From Okeanomitos corallinicola TIOX110 (GTDB lineage: Bacteria > Cyanobacteriota > Cyanobacteriia > Cyanobacteriales > Nostocaceae), in contig NZ_CP150886.1 in assembly GCF_038050375.1 (NCBI RefSeq), positions 4,443,318 through 4,507,317 on the forward strand: 64,000 nt of DNA. The letters are read 5' to 3'. Shown here piece by piece: positions 45,913 through 54,856 of the stretch. How positions within the stretch are numbered: the stretch's first letter is position 1; the number at the start of each line of letters is the position of its first letter. A model generated the notes under the pieces. It ran no database searches. It had not been told where the DNA came from and saw nothing but the letters and a program-made list of their open reading frames with translations. Position numbers and translations under genes: made by a program.

Positions 45913-47691
45913 TCAGCAAGTCTTAATTGCTTTCTGCCGACGATATTCATCTATAGATAAAAATCTCCACTGGGAATTTTCAGAAAGTTCTAATACCCAT
46001 TGATGATAATCAAATAAACTTTCCCTATGTCCCACACTAATAAAAGTTTTATTCGTTGCTTGTAATTGATGATATAAATTACTTTCGTTATCTAAATCTA
46101 AAGCGCTGGTAGCTTCATCTATGATGGTAAAACTAGGACGAGAAATTAATATTCGTGCAAAAACAAGACGTTGTTGTTCTCCCAATGACAATGTATTTTC
46201 CCAATTAAATTCTGTGTTTAAACCTTTGACACGGGTGAGTAAATGTTGCAGATTCACTTTTTGCAAAACTTCTTCTAGTTCGCTATCACTGATTTTTTTA
46301 TCTGTGTGGGGATAAAGTAACTGTTCGCGCAAAGTACCCAAAATTATGTAAGGACGTTGGGGAAGAAACAACATTTCTCTTAAGGGAGGCCGGACAAGAC
46401 TACCGCTTCCTGAGTTCCATAAACCAGCGATTGCCCGCAGCAATGAACTTTTACCTCTTCCACTAGGACCAACTATTAATAACCCTTTTCCTGGTTGCAC
46501 CGCTACTGATAGGTCTTCAACAATTACTTTTTCATAGTTTGGAGTTTGTAAGGTAACATGATCAAATTCTATACTTTCATTTTCTTTGAATTTAATAGTG
46601 CTAACATTCTCAGGTTGTTTAATAACTTCAGCTAAAGTATCTGTAAAGTTAGCTAACCGTTCAACATAACTAGAAAAGCTGCCTAAACTCCCAAATTCAC
46701 CTATTAATCCTCCCAGAGCATTAGAAAAGAGAAAACAACATAAACTTGCTTGGCTTATTTCTCCATAATCAATTTGATCTTGAATAAATAAAGGTGTAAG
46801 GATGAACATGGAAAATATAGTAATAGCTGACTGATAAGCTCTATTGAAAATGTCCTGTCCTCTTTCCCAATTCAGTCTTTGTTCAGCATTTTTGATGACA
46901 TTATCAAATCTGCGCTTAATTATATTTAGTTCTTCATCTTCTCCCTGAAAAAAAGCTATTGATTCTGCATGGTTTCTGATGTGAGTCAAACAATAATTGA
47001 AGTCGGCTTTAAATTCTAGTTCGTTTTTATTAATCTCATTTAGTTTTTGCGTTAAGTAAATAGCAATTGTATTTCCTATAATTGTATACAAAACTAGATA
47101 AATTGTAATTTGTGGAGAAATAGTCCACAATACAACTAAAAAAGTGAACATTTCCAAAACTTTTTCCATGAAAGTCGTGGAAAATCTTAAAGCATTGTTT
47201 GTAATTGGTTCTAGCTCTTGGGCTATACGTTGATCGGGATTTTTTAGAGTAGAGCGAAAATTGATGTGATAATAAGCACTATTATTTAAATATTTTTCTA
47301 AAATGTGATTAGTTAGCCATTTGTACCAATCTAGAGAGATTTTTTTTCTGATATATCTGGAAAATCCTACTAATAAGACTGTCATCACAATCACTAGGGT
47401 AGAAACCCATAATGTACTGAAATACTTAGAAATATCTCTCTCTTCAATGACTATATCAAGCACATAGCGATTCCAGTAGCTACTAAAGGCAGTCATACCT
47501 ACCAGTGCAACTATCAATAATAATAGGAGACATAGCATTCCCCATGAGCGAATTACTTCTGTGAATGCTCTGCCGTTAATACTTGTAGGATACCAATAAG
47601 GTTGAGCGACTAATCTCAGATCCTCCCAAAATTGAGTAAAAACAGAGACAGGATTTTTTTTGTTTTGATCCCTAGCAACTGGATTAAGCAT
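45913..47691 (-). CDS. ABC exporter, SbmA/BacA-like (fused permease and ATPase)
   Basis: 592 residues. Membrane domain of the ABC_membrane_2 type (residues about 40-340; FSSYWNRYVLDIVIEERD, FRSTLKNPDQRIAQELEPI), then an ATPase domain: Walker A GPSGRGKSSLL, signature NTLSLGEQQRLVFARIL, Walker B SFTIIDEATSALD. This family moves peptides or B12-like compounds. It is downstream of, and in the same direction as, the graspetide precursor gene at 48084-48248, where microviridin clusters carry their exporter, so export of that peptide is inferred. Confidence 0.85.
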   Translation of the reverse strand: MLNPVARDQNKKNPVSVFTQFWEDLRLVAQPYWYPTSINGRAFTEVIRSWGMLCLLLLLIVALVGMTAFSSYWNRYVLDIVIEERDISKYFSTLWVSTLVIVMTVLLVGFSRYIRKKISLDWYKWLTNHILEKYLNNSAYYHINFRSTLKNPDQRIAQELEPITNNALRFSTTFMEKVLEMFTFLVVLWTISPQITIYLVLYTIIGNTIAIYLTQKLNEINKNELEFKADFNYCLTHIRNHAESIAFFQGEDEELNIIKRRFDNVIKNAEQRLNWERGQDIFNRAYQSAITIFSMFILTPLFIQDQIDYGEISQASLCCFLFSNALGGLIGEFGSLGSFSSYVERLANFTDTLAEVIKQPENVSTIKFKENESIEFDHVTLQTPNYEKVIVEDLSVAVQPGKGLLIVGPSGRGKSSLLRAIAGLWNSGSGSLVRPPLREMLFLPQRPYIILGTLREQLLYPHTDKKISDSELEEVLQKVNLQHLLTRVKGLNTEFNWENTLSLGEQQRLVFARILISRPSFTIIDEATSALDLDNESNLYHQLQATNKTFISVGHRESLFDYHQWVLELSENSQWRFLSIDEYRRQKAIKTC

Positions 47692-48083
47692 TTGTATTTA
47701 TATATATTCTGTTTTGAATCAGTACAAATTAGGAAATTTGATTGACTTTTTACGTATTTATATCATGTCTGTTTGCTCACTGTGCTGCTGGTGAGAAATC
47801 TAGTTAAAATATTTATGATTTTCGTAAATAGTTATACAACTATTAGGTAAATAACCCCTGTATGAATAAGTAAAGATGATCTGGGGTAAAAAAATATCAA
47901 TTATGATCAATGTTTGTAGGCAATTTTTATGAAGTCTGTGTTTTCTGGCTAGGAATCTTGTTTGATTTATAAATAAGTATTAAATAGTTTAACTTATTTA
48001 ATTAGTGCTTGAACCTAAATAGATTGAACAAGAATCAAACAAGATTCCTATGCTTTTCAAAGAAAAATGAAACTTATTTGTAT
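47692..48083. other. Spacer between graspetide precursor and exporter
   Basis: 392 bp. It contains the long inverted repeat at 47950-48050 and otherwise AT-rich DNA. No ATP-grasp gene or second precursor can be read in it. Confidence 0.55.
47950..48050. repeat. 18-bp perfect inverted repeat, 101-bp unit
   Basis: TAGGAATCTTGTTTGATT (47950-47967) is the exact reverse complement of 48033-48050. The 65-bp centre has no gene. It lies 33 bp after the precursor stop. It could be a small MITE or an RNA hairpin separating precursor from exporter expression. No clear target duplication. Confidence 0.75.
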
Positions 48084-48248
48084 TTAAATTTCTTCCCAAT
48101 CAGAAGGCCATTTGAAAGTCCAGATTGGTGGGGGAGAAGCAGGTTGAGGAGCAGGCTGTGGCTCTTCTGGTTTTTCTGGTGGTTCTTGTTCAGCTAAAAA
48201 GCGGGCAAAGAATGGCTTTACCTGGGGTTCTAAGATTTTGCTAGGCAT
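48084..48248 (-). CDS. Microviridin-type graspetide precursor peptide
   Basis: 54 codons from ATG 48248 to TAA. The leader MPSKILEPQVKPFFARFLAE contains PFFARFL, the helix that microviridin ATP-grasp ligases bind. A Pro/Glu-rich linker follows (PPEKPEEPQPAPQPASPPP), and then the core IWTFKWPSDWEEI at the very end. It fits the TxKxPSDxE(D/E) rule: Thr, Ser and two acidic pairs for two ester bonds, Lys for the amide bond. Position 7 is Trp instead of the usual Tyr; position 5, the protease contact, is Phe. A weak AGAGAG lies upstream. The ABC exporter follows in the same direction; ligase genes are missing nearby. Confidence 0.85.
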   Translation of the reverse strand: MPSKILEPQVKPFFARFLAEQEPPEKPEEPQPAPQPASPPPIWTFKWPSDWEEI

Positions 48249-48674
48249 TGGTTGTTGCTCTCTATGGTTCAGAAATTACATTAGCTTTCAGTTATGTTGA
48301 TTACTGAAAACCATTAGTTAGATGATTGCAATCAGTACAATTACATCACCACAAGATAATATAGTCCACAGATCAGGGATGATACTGTGAGATATATACT
48401 TCTTAATATTAAATCATACATCGTTTCATGTACATTTCACAGTGTCTTCATGACATAATTTTCCTCTGTAGTAACGTATACATACAGCGACTAAGATATC
48501 TGCACTACAAAGATTGTATGATTTAATTTTGTACCTCATTTGAACTCAATACCATGTATTACTAGTTTGATGAGGGACAAATAAGAATTATGACTAAGGA
48601 GTAATAAAACATATTAGATACAGATATGTTTTCATGATTTTTATCTCTGCTGCTGGAGTGCCTCATGTTGAAAA
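48249..48674. other. Promoter side of the graspetide gene
   Basis: About 425 bp between the precursor start and the suf terminator. No reading frame for a ligase or acetyltransferase on either strand. I could not fix a promoter with confidence. Confidence 0.4.
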
Positions 48675-48700
48675 ATCAAAAAGGTGGGAAAATACCACCT
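48675..48700 (-). terminator. Rho-independent terminator of the suf operon
   Basis: On the minus strand AGGTGG-TATTTTCC-CACCT is followed by TTTTTGATTTTT, 15 bp after the sufS stop codon. Confidence 0.85.
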
Positions 48701-48714
48701 AAAATATTATTTAC

Positions 48715-49980
48715 CTACTCTCCAAACACACTAGCAAAAAAGTCTAAAGTCTCTTTCAAAGCCTTGATAAAAACATCAATTTCTTCACGAGTATTGTAAA
48801 AAGATAAACTCACCCGTGCAGTTCCTGCTAACTCTAAATGACGGTGTAAAGGTTGAGTACAATGATGTCCAGAACGAATCGCTACCCCTTCTTGATCTAA
48901 CAAAGTTGCTAAATCATTAGCGTGAACTTCAGAAACTGTAAAAGCTGCCAAAGCCGCTCTACCTTCGCCGTGAGCATCGGGTTTTGGCCCGTAGATTCTA
49001 ATTTGGGGTATTTGGGCTAATTGCTCAAATAAATAGGCTGTTAATTCCGCTTCATAGGCATGGATTTGCTCCATACCGATATTAGTAAGATAATCTATAG
49101 CTGCACCAAGGGCGATCGCCTCACCAATTGCAGGTGTACCGGCTTCAAATTTATGGGGTAATTCTGTATAGGTGGAATGGTCTAAATAGACCTCTGCAAT
49201 CATTTCTCCACCACCCATAAATGGCGGCATTGCTTCTAATAATTCTAATTTACCATACAAGAAACCAATGCCTGTGGGAGCGCACATTTTATGACCGGAA
49301 GCTACCAACCAATCACAATCAATTTCTTGGACATTGATAGGAGTATGGGGGACACTTTGACAAGCATCCATTAAGAATTTCGCGCCGTATTTGTGGGCAA
49401 TTTCGGCAATTTCTTTGACTGGATTTACACAGCCTAATGTATTGGAAATATGAACTATAGAAACCAGTTTTGTTTTCTCAGAAATAAGGTTTTTGAATTG
49501 TTCAAAATCAAAAGTTTCTTCTGGTGTGAGTTCGACAAATTTTAAAACCGCGCCTGTTTTTTGAGCGACAAATTGCCAAGGAACTATATTACTATGGTGT
49601 TCCATAACTGAGAGAATTATTTCATCTCCCGGTTGTAAGTTGTTCATTCCCCAACTGTAAGCTACTAGGTTTATTGCTTCGCTGGCGTTGCGGGTAAAAA
49701 CAATTTCTTGGCGAGATTTTGCATGAATAAAGTTAGTAACTTTGTCTCTTGCTGCTTCGTAAGCGTCGGTTGCTTTTGCACTTAAATAATGTGCGCCACG
49801 ATGAACGTTTGAGTTATATTTTTCGTAATAATCACGCCATGCGTTTAATACTGATATTGGTTTTTGGGAGGTGGCGGCGTTATCGAGGTAAACGAGGGGT
49901 TTACCGTGGACTTCTTGATGTAATATTGGGAAGTCTTTGCGAACTTGATCGGCTAGGGTTTTGGTAGAAGTGAATGTCAT
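48715..49980 (-). CDS. sufS: Cysteine desulfurase SufS
   Basis: 421 residues, PLP enzyme that takes sulfur from cysteine for Fe-S cluster building. Seen: [37 protein letters not shown] lysine in [17 protein letters not shown], and the active cysteine in [12 protein letters not shown]. Last gene of sufBCDS; preceded by a repeat-filled 150-bp gap. Confidence 0.95.
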   Translation of the reverse strand: MTFTSTKTLADQVRKDFPILHQEVHGKPLVYLDNAATSQKPISVLNAWRDYYEKYNSNVHRGAHYLSAKATDAYEAARDKVTNFIHAKSRQEIVFTRNASEAINLVAYSWGMNNLQPGDEIILSVMEHHSNIVPWQFVAQKTGAVLKFVELTPEETFDFEQFKNLISEKTKLVSIVHISNTLGCVNPVKEIAEIAHKYGAKFLMDACQSVPHTPINVQEIDCDWLVASGHKMCAPTGIGFLYGKLELLEAMPPFMGGGEMIAEVYLDHSTYTELPHKFEAGTPAIGEAIALGAAIDYLTNIGMEQIHAYEAELTAYLFEQLAQIPQIRIYGPKPDAHGEGRAALAAFTVSEVHANDLATLLDQEGVAIRSGHHCTQPLHRHLELAGTARVSLSFYNTREEIDVFIKALKETLDFFASVFGE

Positions 49981-50052
49981 TTTTAATAAGGATTTCAGGG
50001 GTACAGAATAATTTCTAAAATTTAGAAATTCGATAATTCAACAGAAACTATA

Positions 50053-50121
50053 AAGTTCGTAGTAAGGAATTTAGTCCTTAAAATCTTTATGTTTGAGCGA
50101 TGAATCGCTCACTACGAACTT
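50053..50121. repeat. Three-way-junction palindrome between sufD and sufS
   Basis: AAGTTCGTAGT (50053-50063) pairs with ACTACGAACTT (50111-50121) and encloses two full palindromes: AAGGAATTTAGTCCTT (50064-50079) and GAGCGATGAATCGCTC (50095-50110). This can fold as a cruciform or RNA with two side hairpins. It belongs to a repeat family seen in other cyanobacteria (from memory). Confidence 0.75.
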
Positions 50122-50133
50122 AAGAAAGATGCT

Positions 50134-51465
50134 TTACTTACTTGTGAGGGTAATGACTGTTTTTAACAGTTTTTCTCGCAATGATAAAACAGGAATTAAG
50201 TTAATAATTTCTGCTGCGAAAGCATTAACTAATAATTTGCGTGCGTCGGTTTCATCTATTCCGCGACTTTGCAAGTAGAAGATTTCATCATCTTCTAATT
50301 GACTGACAGTTGCACCGTGAGCGCATTTAACGTTATCAGCAGTAATTTCTAGTTGGGGTTTGGTGTCAATTCTGGCTTTTGATGATAACAATAAATTGCG
50401 GTTTAATTGTGCTGCGTCGGTTAATTGTGCGGGTTTGGGTACGAAAACTTTACCGTTAAATACACCATGAGCGCGATCGCCTATAATGCACTTATGTAGT
50501 TGTTTACTTACACCGTGAGGATGATTTAAGGATATAGCACTGTGAGTATCAGCTAATTGTTTATCAGCAATAACTGTTAAACCATTGAGTGTGGTTTCTG
50601 TTTGTTCTCCAGTTTGTAAAATCTCCAAATTATGACGGGAAATTTTACCACCAACGGTTACAGCATTACAGCTATAACGACTATATCGTGCTTGTGTTAC
50701 CGCAGTTTTACCAATGTGAAAAGCAGCATCACTTTCTAACACAACTCTATTGTGATTAACCTGAGCATTTTCATTTACCCAGATTTCTGTCACACTATTA
50801 TTAAAGTAAACTTGCTGCTCTTGTGGAACAGGCATCTTGCCTGTGATATACTCTTCAATTAAACTCACATGAGAGTTACTTTCAGCAACTACTAAACAAC
50901 GAGGTTGAGAAATAATAGCACCTTCAGCAGCAACAGAAATAAATAACAAATGAATGGGATTTTCAATCACCACATTTTTACCCACCCAAACCACTGCCAC
51001 ATCATTTAAACCAGCAGTATTTAAAGCAGTAAAAACATCCCTTGTACCCTCAGACTGAGCTAAATATTTTTGGGCAACATCATCAGGTAAAACATCCAAA
51101 TTACCAACCTTCAAACCAGCAGGTAAACTTTCAGTATTAGATAAACTTGGTGCAAAAACACCATTCACAAAAACCAACCGCTGAGAAACTTCAGATAAAG
51201 CTAAACCATCTGGTAGGGACAATTCATGAATTGTCTCTACATTAAAACTTACCTCTTTTAGAGCAGATAAATCAGTAAAACGCCATTCTTCATCGCGGGT
51301 ATTAGGAATTACAGAATGACGCACCCATTTAACAGCATCATTCTTAATTTGTTGTATCCAACCGCTTTTTTCAGATCCAGAAACCTGATTTAACAACCCA
51401 GTTAAAAACTCATCTCTATCTAACAAAGAATCAGCAATAGAACTAGGAGAAACTTCAATAGTCAT
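50134..51465 (-). CDS. sufD: Fe-S cluster assembly protein SufD
   Basis: 443 residues from ATG 51465. SufB/SufD beta-helix core: NAQVNHNRVVLESDAAFHIG and KCAHGATVSQLEDDEIFYLQ, SRGIDETDARKLLVNAF. Forms the SufBC2D scaffold. The frame stays open upstream into sufC, but ATG 51465, 2 bp after the sufC stop, fits homologues (TIEVSPSSIADSLLD). Confidence 0.94.
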   Translation of the reverse strand: MTIEVSPSSIADSLLDRDEFLTGLLNQVSGSEKSGWIQQIKNDAVKWVRHSVIPNTRDEEWRFTDLSALKEVSFNVETIHELSLPDGLALSEVSQRLVFVNGVFAPSLSNTESLPAGLKVGNLDVLPDDVAQKYLAQSEGTRDVFTALNTAGLNDVAVVWVGKNVVIENPIHLLFISVAAEGAIISQPRCLVVAESNSHVSLIEEYITGKMPVPQEQQVYFNNSVTEIWVNENAQVNHNRVVLESDAAFHIGKTAVTQARYSRYSCNAVTVGGKISRHNLEILQTGEQTETTLNGLTVIADKQLADTHSAISLNHPHGVSKQLHKCIIGDRAHGVFNGKVFVPKPAQLTDAAQLNRNLLLSSKARIDTKPQLEITADNVKCAHGATVSQLEDDEIFYLQSRGIDETDARKLLVNAFAAEIINLIPVLSLREKLLKTVITLTSK

Positions 51466-51467
51466 AA

Positions 51468-52253
51468 TTACACACCTACCCCTAAAGCTTCTGCTAACAC
51501 CCAATCATAACCGCGAGATTCTAACTCTAAAGCTAATTCCTTGCCACCACTTCTAATAATGCGTCCCTGTGCCATGACATGAACAAAATCAGGGACAATA
51601 TAATCAAGAAGACGCTGATAATGAGTAATCATAATTGTGGCATTTTCAGCATTAGTTAACTGATTCACCCCATTAGCAACAATCTTCAAAGCATCAATAT
51701 CTAAACCAGAATCAGTCTCATCCAAAATTGCCAACTTAGGTTCTAAAATAGCCATTTGCAGAATTTCATTCCGCTTTTTCTCCCCACCAGAAAAACCCTC
51801 ATTTACACTACGTTCCAGAAAAGAAGAATTCATCTTCACAACATCCAACTTTTCCTCAACCAAATCATCAAAATCGAAAGCGTCAACTTCCTCTAAACCC
51901 TGCGCTTTACGACGAGAATTATAAGCAACCCGTAAAAAATCTAAATTGCTCACACCGGGAATTTCCAAAGGATATTGGAAAGCCAAAAACACACCACTTC
52001 TAGCCCTTGCTTCCGCTTCCATATCCAGTAAATTCTGACCTTGGAAAACCACCTCACCACCAGTCACATCATAAGCAGGATGGCCAGCCAAAACCTTAGA
52101 AAACGTACTCTTACCAGAACCATTTGGACCCATAATCGCGTGAATTTCACCAGCGCGAACCTGCAAATTCAACCCCTTCAAAATAGGAGTACCATCAACA
52201 TCAGCAGTCAAATCCTTAACCGACAAAATCAAATCACTATTCTCAACAATCAT
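51468..52253 (-). CDS. sufC: Fe-S cluster assembly ATPase SufC
   Basis: 261 residues. Walker [19 protein letters not shown], signature [17 protein letters not shown], Walker [18 protein letters not shown]. Energises the SufBCD scaffold. An 87-bp STRR-like GAAG-rich gap separates it from sufB. Confidence 0.95.
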   Translation of the reverse strand: MIVENSDLILSVKDLTADVDGTPILKGLNLQVRAGEIHAIMGPNGSGKSTFSKVLAGHPAYDVTGGEVVFQGQNLLDMEAEARARSGVFLAFQYPLEIPGVSNLDFLRVAYNSRRKAQGLEEVDAFDFDDLVEEKLDVVKMNSSFLERSVNEGFSGGEKKRNEILQMAILEPKLAILDETDSGLDIDALKIVANGVNQLTNAENATIMITHYQRLLDYIVPDFVHVMAQGRIIRSGGKELALELESRGYDWVLAEALGVGV

Positions 52254-52320
52254 CTTCTTTCCTCTCTTTCTTCTTCTCTTTCTTCTTCGCTTCCTTCGTT
52301 CCTTCGTGGTTCATTAAAAA
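52254..52320. repeat. Tandem repeat (GAACGAAG/GAAGAAAG units) between sufB and sufC
   Basis: Low-complexity purine repeat on the minus strand, with GGAACGAA and AAGAAGAAAG units. It directly precedes the sufC start and may affect its translation. Confidence 0.6.
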
Positions 52321-52340
52321 AGAACCTCAAAGAAAACAGA

Positions 52341-53780
52341 TTAACCAACACTACCTTCCAACTTCAAACTCAACAATTTATCAGCCTCAACAGCAAATTC
52401 CATAGGAAGTTGATTGAAAACATCCTTACAGAAACCGCTAATCATCATAGAAATAGCATCTTCTGAGGAAATACCACGTTGAGCAAAAAAGAACAATTGA
52501 TCTTCACCAATCTTAGAAGTAGAAGCCTCATGTTCAACCTTCCCGGTATTATTCTGAACTTGAATATAAGGAAAAGTATTAGCTTGAGCATTATCCCCAA
52601 TTAACATAGAATCACATTGAGAATAATTTCTCGCACCCTTTGCAGTCGGATTAACTTTCACCAAACCACGGTAACTATTGCTTGAATTTCCAGCAGAAAT
52701 ACCTTTAGAAATAATTGTACTGCGAGTGTTTTTCCCAATATGAATCATCTTAGTGCCAGTATCAGCTTGCTGCATATTATTTGTTAATGCAACTGAATAA
52801 AACTCACCCACAGAATTATCACCAACTAACACACAACTAGGATATTTCCAAGTAATAGCAGAACCGGTTTCTACTTGAGTCCAAGAAATCTTAGAATTGA
52901 CACCTTGACACAAACCACGTTTAGTTACGAAATTGTAAATTCCACCTTTACCCTTTTCATCACCAGCGTACCAGTTTTGCACAGTAGAATATTTAATTTC
53001 GGCATTATCTAAAGCCACCAATTCTACCACCGCAGCGTGTAACTGGTTGCTGTCGTACATGGGTGCTGTACAACCTTCTAAATAAGAAACATAACTACCT
53101 TCTTCGGCGACAATTAAAGTCCGTTCAAATTGTCCTGTATCACCGGAATTAATGCGGAAATAGGTAGACAATTCCATTGGACATTTTAAGCCTTTGGGAA
53201 TATAAACGAAAGAACCATCACTAAAAACAGCCGCATTTAAAGCTGCAAAATAATTATCAGCAACGGGAACAACACTACCCAAATATTTTTTAATCAGTTC
53301 TGGATGTTCTTGCAGTGCTTCGGAAAAAGAACAGAAAATAACGCCATCTTTGGCGAGTTTCTCTTTATATGTAGTAGCGACAGAAACACTATCAAAAATT
53401 GCATCAACAGCAACATTAGTTAATCTTTTTTGTTCATTTAAAGGAATACCTAATTTTGCAAAGGTTTCCAATAAAGTGGGATCAACTTCATCTAAACTGT
53501 TGAGTTTTTCTTTCTTTTTCTTAGGTGCGGAATAATAAATAATATCCTGATAATTAATAGGTGGATAGGTGACATGAGGCCATGTAGGTTCTGTCATCTT
53601 CAACCACTGACGGTATGCACGAAGACGAAATTCTAACATGAATTCTGGTTCTTCTTTTTTAGCGGAAATTAAGCGAATAACGTCTTCATTTAGTCCACGA
53701 GGGATGGTGTCGGTTTCGATGTCGGTGACAAAACCGTACTTGTAAGGTTGATTGACTAAGGTTTTAACTGATGCGCTCAT
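52341..53780 (-). CDS. sufB: Fe-S cluster assembly protein SufB
   Basis: 479 residues. SufB marks: [73 protein letters not shown]-like [20 protein letters not shown], and [20 protein letters not shown]. Scaffold component that holds the nascent cluster. First gene of the operon. Confidence 0.95.
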   Translation of the reverse strand: MSASVKTLVNQPYKYGFVTDIETDTIPRGLNEDVIRLISAKKEEPEFMLEFRLRAYRQWLKMTEPTWPHVTYPPINYQDIIYYSAPKKKKEKLNSLDEVDPTLLETFAKLGIPLNEQKRLTNVAVDAIFDSVSVATTYKEKLAKDGVIFCSFSEALQEHPELIKKYLGSVVPVADNYFAALNAAVFSDGSFVYIPKGLKCPMELSTYFRINSGDTGQFERTLIVAEEGSYVSYLEGCTAPMYDSNQLHAAVVELVALDNAEIKYSTVQNWYAGDEKGKGGIYNFVTKRGLCQGVNSKISWTQVETGSAITWKYPSCVLVGDNSVGEFYSVALTNNMQQADTGTKMIHIGKNTRSTIISKGISAGNSSNSYRGLVKVNPTAKGARNYSQCDSMLIGDNAQANTFPYIQVQNNTGKVEHEASTSKIGEDQLFFFAQRGISSEDAISMMISGFCKDVFNQLPMEFAVEADKLLSLKLEGSVG

Positions 53781-53890
53781 CGTTTCTCTCGTGTTCTCTT
53801 TAAAGGATAGGAGACGGGCTTTATAATGCTAATTCCCGTTTTTTGTACCTATTGCTAACAAGACTGCTAGAATGGGTTTGAGGATTAAAA

Positions 53891-53904
53891 CAATTCGGCT
53901 GTTG
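53891..53904. promoter_or_regulatory. Second, imperfect SufR box
   Basis: CAAT-TCGGCT-GTTG differs by one base from the CAAC-N6-GTTG consensus. It lies 111 bp upstream of sufB, between the two divergent genes. Confidence 0.5.
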
Positions 53905-53936
53905 TTTAATCTCATTTTCATTGTACGATAGATTAA

Positions 53937-53950
53937 CAACAACATTGTTG
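53937..53950. promoter_or_regulatory. SufR operator, CAAC-N6-GTTG
   Basis: CAAC-AACATT-GTTG matches the SufR binding consensus known from Synechocystis. It lies 49 bp before sufR and about 157 bp before sufB, so SufR could repress both. A 15-bp palindrome AACAACATTGTTGTT overlaps it. Confidence 0.78.
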
Positions 53951-53998
53951 TTTAAGTCAAATTTTTTGAATTTTTTTGAACTTTTTCTTGGGACTAAA

Positions 53999-54670
53999 AT
54001 GGCCACTACCCAGCAGTCCTCCACTAAGCAGGATATTTTAGAGTATCTTTTGAAACATACGCAAGCGACGGCTCTGGAACTTGCGGAAATACTAGAAGTC
54101 AGTCCCCAAGCGATTCGTCGCCATTTAAAGGATTTAGAAGCTGATAATTTAGTGATATATTCTATACCTGAAAATTCTGGTATGGGCAGACCCCAACATA
54201 TTTATCATTTAAGTCCGAAGGGTAGGGAATATTTACAAAAAAGTGTCGCCAGTTTAAATGGTGGTTATGGAGAGTTTGCGGTTTCGCTGTTAGACACTTT
54301 AGCGGCAACTGTTGGACGTGAGCAAGTTAAAACGATTTTACAAAAGCAATGGGAACGCAAAGCGCTGGAATATCGAGAAAGGGTGGGTAAAGGTTCTTTA
54401 AAGGAAAGGGTTGCAGCTTTGGTAGAGTTGCGAAAAGCGGAAGGTTTTATGGCTGAGTTTCACCCTGTTGAGTCTGATGTTAATGGTGGTGAAAAGTTTA
54501 TTTTTATGGAACACACTTGCGCTATTTCTGATGTTGCGGAGTCATTTCCTAGTGTGTGTGGAAATGAGTTAGAAATGTTTGCAGCGATTTTACCTGATTG
54601 TAGCGTGGAAAGGACGCATTGGTTGATTCATGGTGAGCATCGTTGCGGGTATTTGGTGCAAAAAAGGTAG
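53999..54670 (+). CDS. sufR: Fe-S biogenesis repressor SufR
   Basis: 223 residues. N-terminal winged helix (QDILEYLLKHTQATALELAE, SPQAIRRHLKDLEADNLV), then the cluster-binding part with Cys in FMEHTCAISDVAE, SVCGNELEMF and HRCGYLVQ. SufR holds [4Fe-4S] clusters and represses sufBCDS and itself. Divergent from sufB as in other cyanobacteria. ATG 53999 fits; the upstream TTG frame reads through the operator. Confidence 0.93.
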   Translation: MATTQQSSTKQDILEYLLKHTQATALELAEILEVSPQAIRRHLKDLEADNLVIYSIPENSGMGRPQHIYHLSPKGREYLQKSVASLNGGYGEFAVSLLDTLAATVGREQVKTILQKQWERKALEYRERVGKGSLKERVAALVELRKAEGFMAEFHPVESDVNGGEKFIFMEHTCAISDVAESFPSVCGNELEMFAAILPDCSVERTHWLIHGEHRCGYLVQKR

Positions 54671-54679
54671 GTGGTGTTG

Positions 54680-54712
54680 AACGCAGATGGACGCGGATAG
54701 ACGCGGATGAGG
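54680..54712. repeat. STRR (GGACGCGGAT units)
   Basis: GCAGATGGACGCGGATAGAC and CGCGGATGAGG form a tandem repeat right behind sufR. Related to the fragment near 39540. Confidence 0.65.
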
Positions 54713-54856
54713 AAAATAAAATATGGAAGTTGAAAGTATAATATTTATTGCAAAAATTTTACTTTTTGAACTTACTTTTTGAACTTTTTTAATTTACAAA
54801 GCTATTAAATACTGTTAAAATACATAAGATAAAATAATTTCTCCAGGTGTATATTT

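Noticed and set aside
45913-47691. Exporter as a simple B12 transporter unrelated to the peptide
   Set aside because: Not fully excluded, but the co-directional graspetide precursor makes peptide export more likely.
48009-48197. 62-codon plus-strand frame rich in Trp, Arg and Phe
   Set aside because: It is the antisense of the graspetide precursor gene; composition is an artefact.
52041-52466. 141-codon plus-strand frame across sufC/sufB
   Set aside because: Antisense to two clear suf genes and their repeat-rich gap.
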